A stretch of 64,000 nucleotides of DNA from Mycobacterium basiliense (GTDB lineage: Bacteria; Actinomycetota; Actinomycetes; Mycobacteriales; Mycobacteriaceae), in contig NZ_LR130759.1 of NCBI RefSeq assembly GCF_900292015.1, positions 1,488,001 through 1,552,000 of the forward strand, written 5' to 3'. Under the pieces are notes generated by a model that did not search any database, was not told the DNA's origin, and saw nothing but the letters and a program-made list of their open reading frames with translations. This document shows positions 1 through 11,028 of the stretch, one piece after another (the first letter of the stretch is position 1; the number at the start of each line of letters is the position of its first letter). The translations under genes were made by a program, and so were the position numbers.

Positions 1-38
1 AGTGGCAGGGCCACCAGCAGCCAGGTGTAGTCAGTCAT
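1..38 (-). CDS. nuoL: NADH-quinone oxidoreductase subunit L, N-terminal fragment
   Basis: Only the first 12-13 codons lie in the window. Read on the minus strand they give MTDYTWLLVALPL, which matches the start of mycobacterial NuoL, the antiporter-like proton-pumping subunit of complex I. It follows nuoK by 10 bp, in the standard nuo gene order. The start is the ATG at 36-38; the gene continues off the left edge. Confidence 0.8.
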   Translation of the reverse strand, partial: MTDYTWLLVALP

Positions 39-48
39 GTTGGCGGTT

Positions 49-348
49 TTAGCCTTTGAGTAGGTTCGCGTCGTCGACCGACGCCGATTTACGGGTACGG
101 AAAATGGTCATGATGATGGCCAGGCCGACGACCACTTCGCAGGCCGCCACGACCATGGTGAAGAACGCGATCATCTGCCCATCGAGGTGGCCGTGCATCC
201 GGGCGAACGTGACGAAAGCCAGATTGACCGCATTGAGCATCAGTTCCACACACATGAACATGACGATCGCGTTGCGGCGCAACAGCACACCTGAGGCGCC
301 GATGGTGAACAGCAGCGCGGATAGATAAAGATAATTGGCCGGATTCAT
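49..348 (-). CDS. nuoK: NADH-quinone oxidoreductase subunit K
   Basis: This 99-residue membrane protein is the MnhC/MrpC-like subunit of the complex I membrane arm. It has three hydrophobic segments (about residues 4-22, 28-50 and 60-82). The conserved glutamate of the second helix ([12 protein letters not shown]) and a further glutamate in helix 3 ([11 protein letters not shown]) are present; both belong to the proton path in the family. Its ATG overlaps the nuoJ stop by 4 bp, so translation is probably coupled. Length is normal for the family. Confidence 0.96.
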   Translation of the reverse strand: MNPANYLYLSALLFTIGASGVLLRRNAIVMFMCVELMLNAVNLAFVTFARMHGHLDGQMIAFFTMVVAACEVVVGLAIIMTIFRTRKSASVDDANLLKG

Positions 349-1157
349 GATGCACCGCTGTCCAGAGCTCCGGACACCGCTTCCGGTGAGGGTGTCTGCA
401 GTCCGTCGGCGCCGCGGGTCCGCAGAATGCGCGAGACCGACAACTGCGAGTAGCTGCCGTCGGGGAGCAACGCGGCGACGTCCACCGCGTTATGCCGTGC
501 ATAGACGCCGGGGTTGGGCAGTGGGGTGGGATGGCCGCCGGGAAGGAAGCGCTCCTGCGACAGCTCCCGCTGGGTTTTGCGGCGCTCGAAACGCTCGCGG
601 TGGGCCAGCACCATCGCCCCGATTGCTGCGGTGATCAGCAGCGCGCTGGTCAACTCGAACGCCCACAGGTATCGGGAAAAGATCAATGCGGCCAGGCCCT
701 CGACGTTGCCATTGGCGTTGGCCGCGGTCAATCCGGCGAAGCCCCCGGTCGCCACGTTGCCGATGCCGGCGATGAGTAGCGCTCCGAACCCGACGCCGGT
801 CACCACTGCTGCGATCCGCTGTCCGCGCAGCGTCTCCTTCAACGATTCCGCGGAGTCCACGCCGATGAGCATCAGCACGAACAAAAACAACATCATCACC
901 GCGCCGGTATAGACCACGACCTGAACGACGCCCAGAAACAATGCGTCTTGGGCCATATAGAACACGGCCAGGATTATCATCGTCATCGCCAGGAACATCG
1001 CCGAATACACGGCGTTGACCGCCAGCACCACGCCGAGCGCACCGATCACCGCGAGCGTGCCCAACACCCAGAACATGACCGCCTCACCGGTGGAGGTGCG
1101 CACGATGGCGTCTTCGGCCAACGTCGGGGCCAGGTCCTGGGCGAGTGTGGCGATCAC
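345..1157 (-). CDS. nuoJ: NADH-quinone oxidoreductase subunit J
   Basis: The 270-residue product is the ND6-like membrane subunit of complex I. About five hydrophobic segments fill residues 25-215, and the third carries the glycine-rich [17 protein letters not shown] stretch typical of NuoJ/ND6, whose pi-bulge takes part in coupling. The last 60 residues are polar and proline-rich, as in the M. tuberculosis protein, and face the cytoplasm. It overlaps nuoI by 4 bp upstream and nuoK by 4 bp downstream. Confidence 0.95.
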   Translation of the reverse strand: MIATLAQDLAPTLAEDAIVRTSTGEAVMFWVLGTLAVIGALGVVLAVNAVYSAMFLAMTMIILAVFYMAQDALFLGVVQVVVYTGAVMMLFLFVLMLIGVDSAESLKETLRGQRIAAVVTGVGFGALLIAGIGNVATGGFAGLTAANANGNVEGLAALIFSRYLWAFELTSALLITAAIGAMVLAHRERFERRKTQRELSQERFLPGGHPTPLPNPGVYARHNAVDVAALLPDGSYSQLSVSRILRTRGADGLQTPSPEAVSGALDSGAS

Positions 1158-1699
1158 CGGGAACCACCGGCGTTCTGGCTCTCGCGCAACCCATGTGGGG
1201 TCACGTTGCCCAGGTAGTAATCCTTGTCGGTGGCGCCCGCGGCCCGGGGGTGCGGCGGCGCGGTCATGTCCGATAGCAGCGGTGCCAGCAACCGGTCCTT
1301 TTCATAGATCAGGTCAGCGCGGTTGTCGTCGGCCATCTCATAGTCATTGGTCATGGTCAGCGCCCGGGTTGGGCACGCTTCGATGCACAGGCCGCACCCG
1401 ATACAACGCAGATAGTTGATTTGGTAGACCCGGCCGTAGCGTTCGCCCGGTGAAAACCGTTGCTCTTCAGTGTTGTCCGCGCCTTCGACATAGATCGCGT
1501 CAGCCGGGCAAGCCCAGGCGCACAACTCGCAGCCGATGCACTTCTCCAGACCGTCTGGGTACCGGTTGAGCTGATGACGGCCGTGGTATCGCGGCGCCAC
1601 CGGTCCCGGCTTCTCCGGGTACTCCTCGGTGATCGTCTTTTTGAACATCGAACCTAGGGTCACGCCAAATCCGGCGATGGCGTCCAGGAATCTAGCCAC
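1154..1699 (-). CDS. nuoI: NADH-quinone oxidoreductase subunit I (two 4Fe-4S ferredoxin domain)
   Basis: NuoI carries clusters N6a and N6b, which pass electrons from NuoG to NuoB. Both motifs are visible: [12 protein letters not shown] and [13 protein letters not shown] place the start at the GTG at 1697-1699 because AAGGAG lies eight bases upstream and the protein then begins [12 protein letters not shown]; a longer reading from 1723 exists but would run further into nuoH. With this start the product is 181 residues and overlaps the nuoH stop by 8 bp. The C-terminal tail after about residue 150 is family-typical. Confidence 0.93.
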   Translation of the reverse strand: MARFLDAIAGFGVTLGSMFKKTITEEYPEKPGPVAPRYHGRHQLNRYPDGLEKCIGCELCAWACPADAIYVEGADNTEEQRFSPGERYGRVYQINYLRCIGCGLCIEACPTRALTMTNDYEMADDNRADLIYEKDRLLAPLLSDMTAPPHPRAAGATDKDYYLGNVTPHGLRESQNAGGSR

Positions 1700-2966
1700 G
1701 GGCGTTCTCCTTGCTCGCACCAACTGGCCCTGCCAGTGGCTTCATCGGTAGCGGCGGTGTCGGGAATGCGGGTTGGCGGCTACCGTGGTCCTCCACAGGT
1801 TCCGCGCGCTGCTCGCGGCGCCGCCGGGCCAGCGTCCGGGCGCTGGGGGCGCTAAACGGTTTTCGTAGCGACAGCACTAGCGCTACGGCCACCACAATGC
1901 TGCTGACCACCAACAGTGGCGTCCAATGCGGATAACCCTGATTGCGTAGCGCGCGGATGACCGCCGCGATCATCACCCACACCAGCGAGACCGGGATGAG
2001 CAACTTCCAACCCAGCGCCATGAACTGGTCGTAACGCAGCCGGGGCAGCGTGGCGCGTAGCCAGAAGTAGATGAACAGAAAGACCCACACCTTGGCCGTG
2101 AACCAGATCACCGGCCACCAGCCGGTATTGGCCCCGGCCCACATGTTCAGCGGCCACGGGGCATGCCAGCCACCAAGGAACATGGTCGCGGCCAATGCCG
2201 AAACCGTCGTCATGTTGACGTATTCGGCGAGCATGAACATCGCGAACTTCAACGAGGAGTACTCGGTGTGAAAGCCCGCGACCAGCTCACCTTCGGCTTC
2301 GGGCAAATCGAACGGCGCCCGGTTGGTCTCGCCCACCATGGAGATGAGGTAGATCACGAACGACGGCAGCAACAAGAAGAGGTACCACACATGGTCTTGC
2401 GCGGCGATGATCTGCGACGTCGACATCGTGCCGGCGTAGAGAAACACCGCGGCGAAGGACAATCCCATCGCGACTTCGTAGGAGATCACCTGAGCGGTCG
2501 AGCGTACCCCGCCCAGCAGCGGATAGGTAGACCCCGACGCCCAGCCGCCCAGCACGATGCCGTACACGCCGATCGCCGATAACCCCAGGATGAACAGTAC
2601 CGCGACCGGCAGGTCGGTCAGCTGCAACGGGGTCCGGTGGCCGAATACCGACACCTCCGGGCCGAACGGGATGAACGCGAACGCGGTAAACGCGGGAATC
2701 ACCGAGATGACCGGTGCCACAAAATAAACGAAACGGTCGATGCCGCCGGGCGTGATGCTTTCCTTCAGCGCCAGCTTGATCCCGTCGGCCAGGCTCTGCA
2801 GCGAGCCTTTTGGCCCCACCCGGTTGGGGCCGGGCCGAAGCTGCATCCGGCCCAGCAGCTTGCGCTCGGCCAGGATTGCCACCAGCACGGTCAGCATCAG
2901 GAACACGAAGATGGCGATCGCCTTCGCTCCCACCAGCCACCAGACGTCGTGTCCAAAGGCGGTCAT
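1692..2966 (-). CDS. nuoH: NADH-quinone oxidoreductase subunit H
   Basis: NuoH (ND1) sits at the junction of the peripheral and membrane arms and lines the quinone chamber. The 424-residue product has eight or nine hydrophobic segments. Family signatures are present: [20 protein letters not shown] early in the chain and [14 protein letters not shown] followed by GFHTEYSS in the middle. The ATG at 2964-2966 is preferred over an upstream GTG at 2975 because GGAGG is well spaced from it and it gives MTAFGHD, like the tuberculosis start. The polar, proline-rich C-terminus (about residues 370-424) is a mycobacterial extension. Confidence 0.95.
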   Translation of the reverse strand: MTAFGHDVWWLVGAKAIAIFVFLMLTVLVAILAERKLLGRMQLRPGPNRVGPKGSLQSLADGIKLALKESITPGGIDRFVYFVAPVISVIPAFTAFAFIPFGPEVSVFGHRTPLQLTDLPVAVLFILGLSAIGVYGIVLGGWASGSTYPLLGGVRSTAQVISYEVAMGLSFAAVFLYAGTMSTSQIIAAQDHVWYLFLLLPSFVIYLISMVGETNRAPFDLPEAEGELVAGFHTEYSSLKFAMFMLAEYVNMTTVSALAATMFLGGWHAPWPLNMWAGANTGWWPVIWFTAKVWVFLFIYFWLRATLPRLRYDQFMALGWKLLIPVSLVWVMIAAVIRALRNQGYPHWTPLLVVSSIVVAVALVLSLRKPFSAPSARTLARRRREQRAEPVEDHGSRQPAFPTPPLPMKPLAGPVGASKENARG

Positions 2967-3015
2967 CGGCGTCACTCCTCCTCACCGCTTCGCGCTGCGT
3001 CGTCGCTGAGGCGGG

Positions 3016-5433
3016 TCACGAGCTCGCTCCGATTTGCACGACGCTGCCAATGGTCGCACCCAGCTGGCGATACACGGCCGAACCGGGCGAGTTCAGCGGA
3101 AGCCAGACCACTCGGTCCGGCATATCGGTGACGTTGAGCGGCAAGGTGATCGAGCCGCGCGATGTGCTGACCGTGACCGGGTCACCGTCGGCGACACCGA
3201 TTTCGGCTGCCGTATCAGCCGACAGCCGCACCACCGGTGACCGGGCGGTACCGGCCAGGTGCGGTTCCCCATCCTGCAACCGGCCATCGTCGAGCAGCAT
3301 CCGCCAGCCGGTCAACACGGCCTCGCCCGCCGCGGGCTGGGCGGCAGCGCCGGCCGCAACGTGGGGGCCGGTGGCGTGCTTGCCATCCCAGCTACCCAGG
3401 GCGGCGAGCTCCTCACGGGCCGCCTCCACGGTGGACACTCCCAGGTAGACGCCCATTTCGTCGGCCAGTGCGTCAAGTACCCGGTGATCCGACTGGCGGG
3501 CTTGCTGGGTGGTTCCGCGCAGCGCCGGTTCGAATCCCCGGTAGCGGCCCTCCCAGTTGACGAAGGCGCCGGATTTCTGCGTCGTGGGTGCGACCGGGAA
3601 AACCACGTCGGCGCGCTCGGTGACGGCGCTGTGCCGCAGTTCCAGGCTGACCACGAAGCCCACGGCATCCAGGGCGGCCAGTACTGCGTCCGGGTCGGCG
3701 AAATCGTCAGGTTCGACGCCGCCGACCAACAGCGCACCCAGGGCACCGTCGTTGGCCGCGGCGAGAATGCCGTCGGTGTCGCGCCCGACCGTGGTGGGCA
3801 AGTCCGAAACGTGCCACGCGGCCAAGACCTGCGAGCGGGCGGTCTCGTCGGTGAGTGGACGGCCACCGGGCAGCAGCGCGGGCAGCGCGCCGGCCTCCAG
3901 CGCCCCGCGTTCACCGGCACGTCGCGGCACCCACGCCACCCGCGCGCCGGTGCTGTCGGCCAGTCGCGCGGTGGCGGACAACCCGCCGGGCACCGTGGCA
4001 AGGCGTTCCCCGACCAAGATGACTGCGCCCGGCGTGGCCAGCCGATCGCCAACCTCGCCGGTGGCCAGGCCGTCCAATATCGCGGGTTCGCCGCCGGGCA
4101 CGGTCTTGATCAGTCGGCCGGACATTTTCTGCAGCCCGCGAGTGGCAAACGGGGCGATGGCGTACACCGGCAGACCGTGCTTGCGGGCCGCCTTACGCAA
4201 TCGCAGGAACACGATCGGTGACTCGTCTTCCGGCTCGAAACCGACGAGCAAGACAACCGGCGCCGTTTCCAAGTCCGCATAGCTGACTGCGACCGGCCGG
4301 CCCGCGATGCGCGCCGCCAGAAAGTCGGCCTCCTCCGTCGAATGCGGACGAGCGCGAAAGTCGATATCGTTGGTGTCCAACGTGATTCGCGCAAACTTTG
4401 CGTAGGCGTAGGCGTCTTCCCAGGTGGCCCGGCCACCGACCAGCACACCGGCGCGACCGCGGTTGGCCTCGAGGCCCTGAGCCGCTGCGACCATGGCGTG
4501 TGACCACGAGGCCGGGACCAACTTGCCGGTGGCGTCGCGCAGCAGGGGAGTGGTGATCACGTCCGGCTGGGTCGCATAGGTGAAGGCCCACCGGCCCTTG
4601 TCGCAGTTCCACTCCTCGTTGACTTCGGGGTCGTCGCCGGCCAACCGGCGCAGCACTTTGCCGCGGCGGTGGTCGGTGCGCTGCGCGCAGCCTGACGCGC
4701 AGTGCTCGCAAACGCTGGGGCTAGAGACCAGGTCGAACGGGCGTGCTCGGAAGCGGTAGGCGGTTCCGGTCAGCGCGCCCACCGGACAGATCTGCACCGT
4801 GTTGCCCGAGAAGTAGGAGTCGAACGGTTGGTCGGCATAGATGCCGACCTGTTGTAGGGCACCGCGCTCCTGCATGTCGATAAACGGGTCACCGGCGATC
4901 TGGTCGGAGAAGCGGGTGCACCGGGCACACAAGATGCAGCGTTCGCGATCCAGCAACACTTGTGAGGAGATGTTGATCGGCTTGGCGAATGTGCGCTTGA
5001 CGTCGGTAAACCGAGAATCGGGCCGCCCATTGGACATGGCCTGGTTCTGCAGCGGACATTCACCGCCCTTGTCGCACATCGGACAGTCCAGCGGATGGTT
5101 GATCAGCAGCAACTCCATCACGCCGTGCTGGGCTTTGTCGGCGGCCTCCGAAGTGAGTTGGGTACGCACCACCATGTCGTCGGTGGCGACGGTGGTGCAC
5201 GACGCCAGCGGTTTGCGTTGGCCTTCGACCTCGACCAGACACTGCCGGCAGGCACCGACGGGCTCCAGCAGTGGGTGGTCGCAGAACCGGGGAATCTGGA
5301 TGCCCATCAGCTCGGCCGCCCGAATCACCAGAGTTCCCTTGGGAACGCTGATTTCGACGCCGTCGATCGACAGCGTCACCATCTCGGGCTGGCTGACCCC
5401 CTCGCCAGCTTTGGTGTCGGCGGTACTTGTCAT
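3016..5433 (-). CDS. nuoG: NADH-quinone oxidoreductase subunit G
   Basis: This 805-residue peripheral subunit carries the first part of the iron-sulfur chain. The N-terminal 2Fe-2S site ([15 protein letters not shown]), the His-Cys3 4Fe-4S site ([14 protein letters not shown]), the CILCARC cluster and the bacterial-type N7 ligands ([11 protein letters not shown]) can all be read. The remainder is a molybdopterin-oxidoreductase-like fold without its own Mo cofactor, as usual for NuoG. Length equals that of M. tuberculosis NuoG (about 806). It lies between nuoF (7-bp gap) and nuoH (49-bp gap). Confidence 0.96.
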   Translation of the reverse strand: MTSTADTKAGEGVSQPEMVTLSIDGVEISVPKGTLVIRAAELMGIQIPRFCDHPLLEPVGACRQCLVEVEGQRKPLASCTTVATDDMVVRTQLTSEAADKAQHGVMELLLINHPLDCPMCDKGGECPLQNQAMSNGRPDSRFTDVKRTFAKPINISSQVLLDRERCILCARCTRFSDQIAGDPFIDMQERGALQQVGIYADQPFDSYFSGNTVQICPVGALTGTAYRFRARPFDLVSSPSVCEHCASGCAQRTDHRRGKVLRRLAGDDPEVNEEWNCDKGRWAFTYATQPDVITTPLLRDATGKLVPASWSHAMVAAAQGLEANRGRAGVLVGGRATWEDAYAYAKFARITLDTNDIDFRARPHSTEEADFLAARIAGRPVAVSYADLETAPVVLLVGFEPEDESPIVFLRLRKAARKHGLPVYAIAPFATRGLQKMSGRLIKTVPGGEPAILDGLATGEVGDRLATPGAVILVGERLATVPGGLSATARLADSTGARVAWVPRRAGERGALEAGALPALLPGGRPLTDETARSQVLAAWHVSDLPTTVGRDTDGILAAANDGALGALLVGGVEPDDFADPDAVLAALDAVGFVVSLELRHSAVTERADVVFPVAPTTQKSGAFVNWEGRYRGFEPALRGTTQQARQSDHRVLDALADEMGVYLGVSTVEAAREELAALGSWDGKHATGPHVAAGAAAQPAAGEAVLTGWRMLLDDGRLQDGEPHLAGTARSPVVRLSADTAAEIGVADGDPVTVSTSRGSITLPLNVTDMPDRVVWLPLNSPGSAVYRQLGATIGSVVQIGASS

Positions 5434-5440
5434 CGGGGCG

Positions 5441-6787
5441 TCAAGCCTTTCCGTCCAACGTGAGCATGGAGTCTCGGGGATCGAACGGGCAACCGCCCTG
5501 TTCGATGTGTGCGAGATATTCGTCGCGGAAGTGCTGGATCGAGGACATCACCGGGCTGGCGGCGCCATCGCCCAACGCGCAGAACGACTTTCCTAAGATC
5601 GAATCCGAGATGTCCTGCAGTTTGTCGATATCCTCGCGGGTGCCTTTGCCGGTTTCCAGCCGCTCGTAGATCTTGTCCAGCCAGAACGTACCCTCCCGGC
5701 ACGGGGTGCACTTACCGCATGATTCGTGCTTGTAGAACTCGGTCCAACGGCGCACCGCACGCACCACGCACGTGGTCTCATCGAAGATTTCCAGCGCTTT
5801 GGTGCCTAGCATGGAGCCGACGCCACCCACACCTTCGTAGTCCAAGGGCACGTCGAGGTGCTCGTCGGTGAGTAGGGGCGTCGATGAGCCACCGGGCGTC
5901 CAAAATTTCAGCCGGTGCCCGGCGCGCACTCCGCCGGCGTAGGCGAGCAATTCGCGTAGCGTGATACCCAGCGGCGCCTCGTATTGTCCGGGGCGGGTTA
6001 CGTGCCCGGACAGCGAATACAACGTGAAGCCAGGTGATTTCTCGCTGCCCATCGACCGGAACCAGTCGATGCCGTTGAGAATGATCGAGGGGACACTGGC
6101 GATCGTTTCGACGTTGTTGATCACCGTCGGGCAGCCATACAGCCCCGCCACGGCGGGGAAGGGCGGACGTAGCCGCGGCTGGCCGCGTCGACCCTCCAGC
6201 GAATCGAGCAGCGCGGTCTCCTCACCGCAGATGTAGGCGCCGGCGCCGGCGTGTACCACCAGTTCGAGGTCGAAGCCCGAACCATTGATGTTGCGCCCCA
6301 GATAGCCGGCCGCGTAGGCCTCGGCCACTGCGTTCTGCAGGCGGCGCAACACCGGCAGCACCTCGCCGCGCACATAGATGAACGCGTGGCTGGCCCGAAT
6401 CGCGTACGCCGCGATGATGACGCCTTCGACCAACACATGCGGTGTCGCCAGCATGAGCGGAATGTCTTTGCAGGTACCGGGTTCGGACTCGTCGGCGTTG
6501 ACCACCAGGTAATGCGGTTTTGCGGCCGGGCCGGTGTCGCCTTGCGGGATGAACGACCACTTGGTGCCGGTGGAAAAGCCGGCGCCCCCGCGGCCACGCA
6601 GCCCGGAGTCCTTGACCGTGCCGATCACGTCGTCGGGTGCCATGGCCAGGGCTTTCTGCATGGCCTGGTAGCCGCGATAGCGATCGTGGCGCAGGTAGGT
6701 TGCCAGCGACCATGACTCCGGGTCGTCCCAGTAGCGACTGATCACCGGGGTCAGCGGGGTCGCTTGTGCGCTGAAAGTGCTAGTCAT
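5441..6787 (-). CDS. nuoF: NADH-quinone oxidoreductase subunit F (NADH/FMN-binding)
   Basis: NuoF binds NADH and FMN and holds cluster N3; it is the electron entry point of complex I. The FMN/NADH loop ([16 protein letters not shown]), [12 protein letters not shown] and the N3 ligands in [16 protein letters not shown] are present. The product is about 448 residues, close to the tuberculosis protein (445). The ATG at 6785-6787 is chosen; its A is shared with the nuoE stop (TGATG). A GTG one codon upstream is also possible. Confidence 0.95.
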   Translation of the reverse strand: MTSTFSAQATPLTPVISRYWDDPESWSLATYLRHDRYRGYQAMQKALAMAPDDVIGTVKDSGLRGRGGAGFSTGTKWSFIPQGDTGPAAKPHYLVVNADESEPGTCKDIPLMLATPHVLVEGVIIAAYAIRASHAFIYVRGEVLPVLRRLQNAVAEAYAAGYLGRNINGSGFDLELVVHAGAGAYICGEETALLDSLEGRRGQPRLRPPFPAVAGLYGCPTVINNVETIASVPSIILNGIDWFRSMGSEKSPGFTLYSLSGHVTRPGQYEAPLGITLRELLAYAGGVRAGHRLKFWTPGGSSTPLLTDEHLDVPLDYEGVGGVGSMLGTKALEIFDETTCVVRAVRRWTEFYKHESCGKCTPCREGTFWLDKIYERLETGKGTREDIDKLQDISDSILGKSFCALGDGAASPVMSSIQHFRDEYLAHIEQGGCPFDPRDSMLTLDGKA

Positions 6788-7548
6788 CACTGGCCTTCCG
6801 CTGCCGGAGGCGTCGGCGCTTGCATGTCGTTCTGCTGCGCCACTCGCAACCCGGCCAAAGTGGCCGCACCGGCCCCGCCCTGGCCCTCATCGGGACGTTC
6901 GTCGCGCAAGCCGGCCAATACGCGTGACGTTTCGCGGAACTTGCACAGTGGCGCGCCGCGGGTGGGCGCCAACGGTTCACCCGAGCGCAGGGATTCGACC
7001 AGTGCGCGGGCAGACTCGGTGGTCTGGTTGTCGAAGAACTCCCAGTTGACCATCACCACGGGTGCGTAGTCGCACGCGGCATTGCATTCGATGTGTTGCA
7101 AGGTGATGGCACCGTCGGAGGTGGTCTCGTCGTTGCCGATGCCGAGATGCTCTTTGAGTGAGTCGAATATCGCGTCACCGCCCATCACCGCGCATAGCGT
7201 GTTGGTGCACACACCGACCAGATATTCGCCGGTCGGGCCGCGACGGTACATGGTGTAGAAGCTGGCCACCGCCGAAACCTCGGCCCCGGTCAGTCCCAAC
7301 TGGTCGGCGCAGAACTGCAAACCTGCCGGTGTCAGGTAGGAGTCCTCACCTTGGACCAAGTGCAGCAACGGCAACAGCGCCGAGCGCTGGTTGGGGTAGC
7401 GGCCGATGATTTCCTTGGCGTCGACCTCCAGCCGGGCCACAACCTCAGGCGGGTAGGACTGGGGGGCACCGTCAACCAGAAATTGATTCGGCTCCTCCGG
7501 CGGTGGTCCGAGACGGAGGAACACCGGCTCACCTTGCGGACCGGTCAT
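6787..7548 (-). CDS. nuoE: NADH-quinone oxidoreductase subunit E
   Basis: NuoE is the 24-kDa-type thioredoxin-fold subunit with 2Fe-2S cluster N1a. The four ligands are in [11 protein letters not shown] (first pair) and [17 protein letters not shown] (second pair). The protein is 253 residues, with a mycobacterial C-terminal tail rich in Ala, Gly and Pro after about residue 200. Start and stop overlap nuoD (4 bp) and nuoF, consistent with a single transcript. Confidence 0.95.
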   Translation of the reverse strand: MTGPQGEPVFLRLGPPPEEPNQFLVDGAPQSYPPEVVARLEVDAKEIIGRYPNQRSALLPLLHLVQGEDSYLTPAGLQFCADQLGLTGAEVSAVASFYTMYRRGPTGEYLVGVCTNTLCAVMGGDAIFDSLKEHLGIGNDETTSDGAITLQHIECNAACDYAPVVMVNWEFFDNQTTESARALVESLRSGEPLAPTRGAPLCKFRETSRVLAGLRDERPDEGQGGAGAATLAGLRVAQQNDMQAPTPPAAEGQ

Positions 7549-8843
7549 CGATCCACACCTCCCATGACAGGGTCGATACTGGCCACCGCGGTGATCAAGT
7601 CGGCGACCATGCCACCTTCACACATCGCGGCCACCGACTGCAGGTTGGTGAATGAGGGGTCGCGGTAGTGCACTCGATAGGGACGCGTGCCACCGTCACT
7701 GACCATGTGCACGCCCAGCTCACCGCGGGGCGATTCGACCGCGACGTAAACCTGCCCGGCCGGGACGCGGATGCCCTCGGTCACCAACTTGAAGTGGTGA
7801 ATCAGGGCTTCCATCGAAGATCCCATGATCTTGGCGATGTGCTCGGGTGAGTTGCCCATGCCGTCTGGGCCAACCTTCAGGTCTGCCGGCCACGCGAGTT
7901 TGCGGTCTTCGATCATGGTGGGGCCGGGGCGCAACTTGTCCAGGCACTGCTCGACGATCTTGATCGATTCCCACATCTCCTTGACGCGAATAATGTAGCG
8001 CCCGTAGGCATCACAAGTGTCATCGGTGATGACGTCGAACTCGTAGTCCTGGTATCCGCAATAGGGTTCGCTCTTGCGCAGGTCATGGGGCAGCCCGGTG
8101 GAACGCAGGATCGGACCGGTCATTCCCAGCGCCATACAGCCGGCCAAGTCCAGATAGCCGACGCCCTCGGTGCGCGCCTTCCAGATGGCGTTTTCGTTGA
8201 GCAGATCGCCCATTTCGCGCAGCGGCTGGCGGAGCTTCTTGAGGGCTTCGGCGATCTCGGTGGCCGCGTTGGGGGGTAGGTCCTGGGCCACGCCGCCCGG
8301 CCGGATGTAGGCGCTGTTCATCCGTAGACCGGTGATCGATTCGAACAAGCTCAAGATGATCTCGCGGGCGCGAAAGCCGACGAACATCGGGGTCATGGCG
8401 CCGAGTTCCATGCCGCCGGTGGCCAATGCCACCAGATGCGACGAGATCCGGTTGAGCTCCATCATCATCACCCGAATGACATTGACTCGTTCCGGGATCT
8501 CGTCGGTGATGCCGAGTAGTTTCTCGACGCCGAGGCAGTAGGCGGTTTCGTTGAAGAACGGTGACAGGTAATCCATTCGGGTGACGAACGTGACGCCCTG
8601 AGCCCAGTACCGGTATTCGAGGTTTTTCTCGATTCCGGTGTGTAGGTAGCCGATTCCGCACCGGACTTCGGTGACCGTTTCGCCTTCGATCTCGAGGATC
8701 AGCCGCAAGACTCCGTGGGTGGACGGGTGCTGGGGCCCCATGTTGACGACGATGCGCTCGCCGGGATCCGCGCTGCGGGCGGCCTCGACGATCTCGTTCC
8801 AGTCCTGCCCGCCGGCGACCAGGACGGTCTCGGTTTCGGTCAT
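7545..8843 (-). CDS. nuoD: NADH-quinone oxidoreductase subunit D
   Basis: NuoD (49-kDa subunit) forms the quinone-reduction site with NuoB. The 432-residue sequence shows [15 protein letters not shown] near the N-terminus, whose histidine contacts the quinone head group in the family, as well as [14 protein letters not shown], the RPGGVAQDL region and the C-terminal [11 protein letters not shown] that characterises the group. It overlaps nuoE by 4 bp and follows nuoC by 37 bp. Confidence 0.96.
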   Translation of the reverse strand: MTETETVLVAGGQDWNEIVEAARSADPGERIVVNMGPQHPSTHGVLRLILEIEGETVTEVRCGIGYLHTGIEKNLEYRYWAQGVTFVTRMDYLSPFFNETAYCLGVEKLLGITDEIPERVNVIRVMMMELNRISSHLVALATGGMELGAMTPMFVGFRAREIILSLFESITGLRMNSAYIRPGGVAQDLPPNAATEIAEALKKLRQPLREMGDLLNENAIWKARTEGVGYLDLAGCMALGMTGPILRSTGLPHDLRKSEPYCGYQDYEFDVITDDTCDAYGRYIIRVKEMWESIKIVEQCLDKLRPGPTMIEDRKLAWPADLKVGPDGMGNSPEHIAKIMGSSMEALIHHFKLVTEGIRVPAGQVYVAVESPRGELGVHMVSDGGTRPYRVHYRDPSFTNLQSVAAMCEGGMVADLITAVASIDPVMGGVDR

Positions 8844-8880
8844 CTTCTCTCGTGTTTCGTCGTCATCTCGTTGTTGGTCA

Positions 8881-9597
8881 CTAGTTGTAGCCCCTCCGCT
8901 CGTCGGGTGGAGGTATGTTCGCGCCCTTGTATTCGACTGGGATGCCGCCGAGCGGATAGTCCTTGCGTTGCGGATGCCCCTGCCAGTCGTCAGGCATCTC
9001 GATACGGGTCAGCGCTGGATGCCCGTCGAAGATGATGCCGAAGAAGTCGTACGTCTCACGTTCGTGCCAGTCGTTGGTCGGGTAGACGGCAAACATCGAC
9101 GGAATGTGTGGATCGCTGTCGGGGACAGACACTTCCAACCGCAAGCGACGGTTGTGGGTGATCGATTGCAACGGATATACAGCGTGCAGTTCCCTGCCGG
9201 TTTCGTGCGGGTAGTGCACCCCGCTGACTCCCAAACACAATTCGAAGCGCAACTCTGGCTCGTCACGAAGCAGCTGGGCGACCTGCGTCAGCGACTCGCG
9301 GCGCACATGCAGAGTCAGCTCGTTGCGGTAGACCACGACCTTCTCGATGGCGTCCTCGAATTCGACACCGCCACGTTTGAGTGCTTCGGCCAGGTGGTCG
9401 GCGATGTCGTCGAAGTAGAAGCCGTAGGGTCGCGGGCTACTGCCCGGCAGCACCACCTCCCGGACCAGTCGCCCGTATCCGGAGGTGTCGCCGGTGCCTT
9501 TGACACCGAACATGCCACGGCGAACATCGACCACTTCTTCGGTGGCGGAGCCGTTGTCGCCGATTGCTTCTCGAGGGTCCTGCCCTGGCGAGCTCAT
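8881..9597 (-). CDS. nuoC: NADH-quinone oxidoreductase subunit C
   Basis: NuoC (30-kDa subunit) is a cofactor-free peripheral-arm protein. The signature block [20 protein letters not shown] and the following [16 protein letters not shown] are clear. The product is 238 residues; residues 1-60 form a poorly conserved leader. It overlaps nuoB by 4 bp. Confidence 0.95.
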   Translation of the reverse strand: MSSPGQDPREAIGDNGSATEEVVDVRRGMFGVKGTGDTSGYGRLVREVVLPGSSPRPYGFYFDDIADHLAEALKRGGVEFEDAIEKVVVYRNELTLHVRRESLTQVAQLLRDEPELRFELCLGVSGVHYPHETGRELHAVYPLQSITHNRRLRLEVSVPDSDPHIPSMFAVYPTNDWHERETYDFFGIIFDGHPALTRIEMPDDWQGHPQRKDYPLGGIPVEYKGANIPPPDERRGYN

Positions 9598-10148
9598 CGC
9601 AGCAATCCACGCATCTCGACCGTGGGCCTGGCCAGCAGGGCCGCTTCCTCGGCTTCGGCGATGGCACGCTCCCGGTTGACGCCCAGCGGCATTTCCTGAA
9701 TCTTCTCGTGCAGCTTGAGTATTGCGTGCAGCAGCATTTCTGGACGCGGCGGACAGCCGGGCAGATAGATGTCGACCGGAACCACGTGGTCAACGCCCTG
9801 CACGATGGCGTAGTTGTTGAACATCCCGCCGGATGACGCGCACACACCCATGGCCAGAACCCATTTCGGCTCGGCCATCTGGTCGTAGATCTGTCGTAGC
9901 ACCGGGGCCATTTTCTGGCTGACCCGCCCGGCCACGATCATCAGATCGGCTTGCCGTGGGGTGGCGGAGAAACGTTCCATTCCGAAACGGGCGATGTCGA
10001 ACCTCGGTCCGGCGGTCGCCATCATCTCGATTGCACAACATGCCAACCCGAAGGTCGCCGGCCACAGTGAGTTTTTGCGGACATACCCCGCTACCTTCTC
10101 GACTGTCGACAGCAGGATCCCGCCGGGTAGCTGTTCTTCCAGTCCCAC
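9594..10148 (-). CDS. nuoB: NADH-quinone oxidoreductase subunit B
   Basis: NuoB holds terminal cluster N2, which reduces the quinone. Its ligands are the tandem cysteines in LACCAIEMM, the cysteine of [10 protein letters not shown] and the one in LPGCPPRPE. The protein is 184 residues, the usual length. It follows nuoA by only 8 bp and overlaps nuoC. Confidence 0.96.
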   Translation of the reverse strand: MGLEEQLPGGILLSTVEKVAGYVRKNSLWPATFGLACCAIEMMATAGPRFDIARFGMERFSATPRQADLMIVAGRVSQKMAPVLRQIYDQMAEPKWVLAMGVCASSGGMFNNYAIVQGVDHVVPVDIYLPGCPPRPEMLLHAILKLHEKIQEMPLGVNRERAIAEAEEAALLARPTVEMRGLLR

Positions 10149-10156
10149 GTCTTACC

Positions 10157-10546
10157 TCAATCCCACGTCAGGCCACCGCGGCGCCACACGTATGCGTAGG
10201 CCACGAAAACCGTCAGCATGAATATCACCATCTCGACGAGCGCGAACGTCCCCAGTGAATCGAAGCTGACCGCCCATGGGTAGAGGAACACGATTTCGAT
10301 GTCGAAGACGATAAACAACATTGCGGTCAGGTAATACTTCACCGGGAACCGCTGGCCGCTGGTCGTTCCGGGGCCCATGGCTCCGGAACTGGCCCCGGTG
10401 TCGGTCGGTTCGATCCCACATTCGTAGGCGGCGCGTTTCGACCGATTGAAGCGTGACGGCCCGACCAGGCTGGCGATCACGACGGAGACCACAGCGAAGG
10501 CGGCGGCAAGCGTCGCCAGCACCAGGATGGGTATGTAGGCGTTCAC
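10157..10546 (-). CDS. nuoA: NADH-quinone oxidoreductase subunit A
   Basis: This is the first gene of the nuo operon and encodes the ND3-like subunit. The three expected membrane segments (about residues 4-26, 66-88 and 95-115) are visible, as is the conserved YECGIEP loop and FDIEIVFLYPWA. I place the start at the GTG at 10544-10546 (V-N-A-Y-I-P), giving 129 residues, nearly the M. tuberculosis length; a GGAG lies just upstream. Longer in-frame readings run into the repeat-bearing intergenic region and are unlikely. Confidence 0.93.
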   Translation of the reverse strand: MNAYIPILVLATLAAAFAVVSVVIASLVGPSRFNRSKRAAYECGIEPTDTGASSGAMGPGTTSGQRFPVKYYLTAMLFIVFDIEIVFLYPWAVSFDSLGTFALVEMVIFMLTVFVAYAYVWRRGGLTWD

Positions 10547-11028
10547 GTTGCTCCATGATCCGTCGTACGGGCCGCCAGGGCTGCGGCCGGGCGGTGACCA
10601 GGCTGCTGTGACCGACCGGGCTTGTGGACCGTCACAGTGACCTTCAACATAGTCGCGCGGGGGCCGAAGCACATGCCCGGGGGTCAACCTGTGGAACATC
10701 CGAAACGAGCCCGTCGGTGTCCGATGTCGGCGCCCGATGTCGGTCCCCGATGTCGGATATGCCGACTTGGCCGCCGACGACGCACGTGGCGCGGTCATTG
10801 CCGCCGGTTCCCCCGGTGGCTTCAAGTTGTGAATGCACTCGCAGCGGCGGGGTCATCGAGCGGACTCGATGATCTGCACCACGATCAGCGCGACGGTGGG
10901 ATTCTATGAATATCTGGCTAACCAGCGGATACGTAGATCGATTATTGTTACGCTATGCCGCCTTCGGTATTGGCCGGACTTCCTGAAAGTCAGCGCCAAC
11001 CGGTCGGTGATCTGGGAGGATTAGAGCT
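10547..11028. promoter_or_regulatory. Divergent intergenic region of the nuo operon and PPE52
   Basis: These 482 bases separate nuoA (minus) from PPE52 (plus) and must hold both promoters. No convincing protein is encoded. The part near PPE52 (10900-10960) is AT-richer than its surroundings and is the likeliest place for the PPE52 promoter; GGGAGGA at about 11013-11019 serves as its ribosome site. The three 13-bp repeats at 10721-10759 lie in the middle. Confidence 0.6.
10721..10759. repeat. Three tandem 13-bp repeats
   Basis: CCGATGTCGG occurs at 10721, 10734 and 10747, exactly 13 bp apart, with variable 3-bp spacers. Each core is a near-palindrome (CCGA, two bases, TCGG). The position between nuoA and PPE52 suggests an operator array or a microsatellite-like duplication; the sequence alone cannot decide between these. 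Confidence 0.75.

Noticed and set aside
3259..4221. Long plus-strand frame opposite nuoG
   Set aside because: It is the antisense of a conserved gene in GC-rich DNA; its Gly/Arg/Gln-rich composition and lack of any family motif mark it as a shadow.
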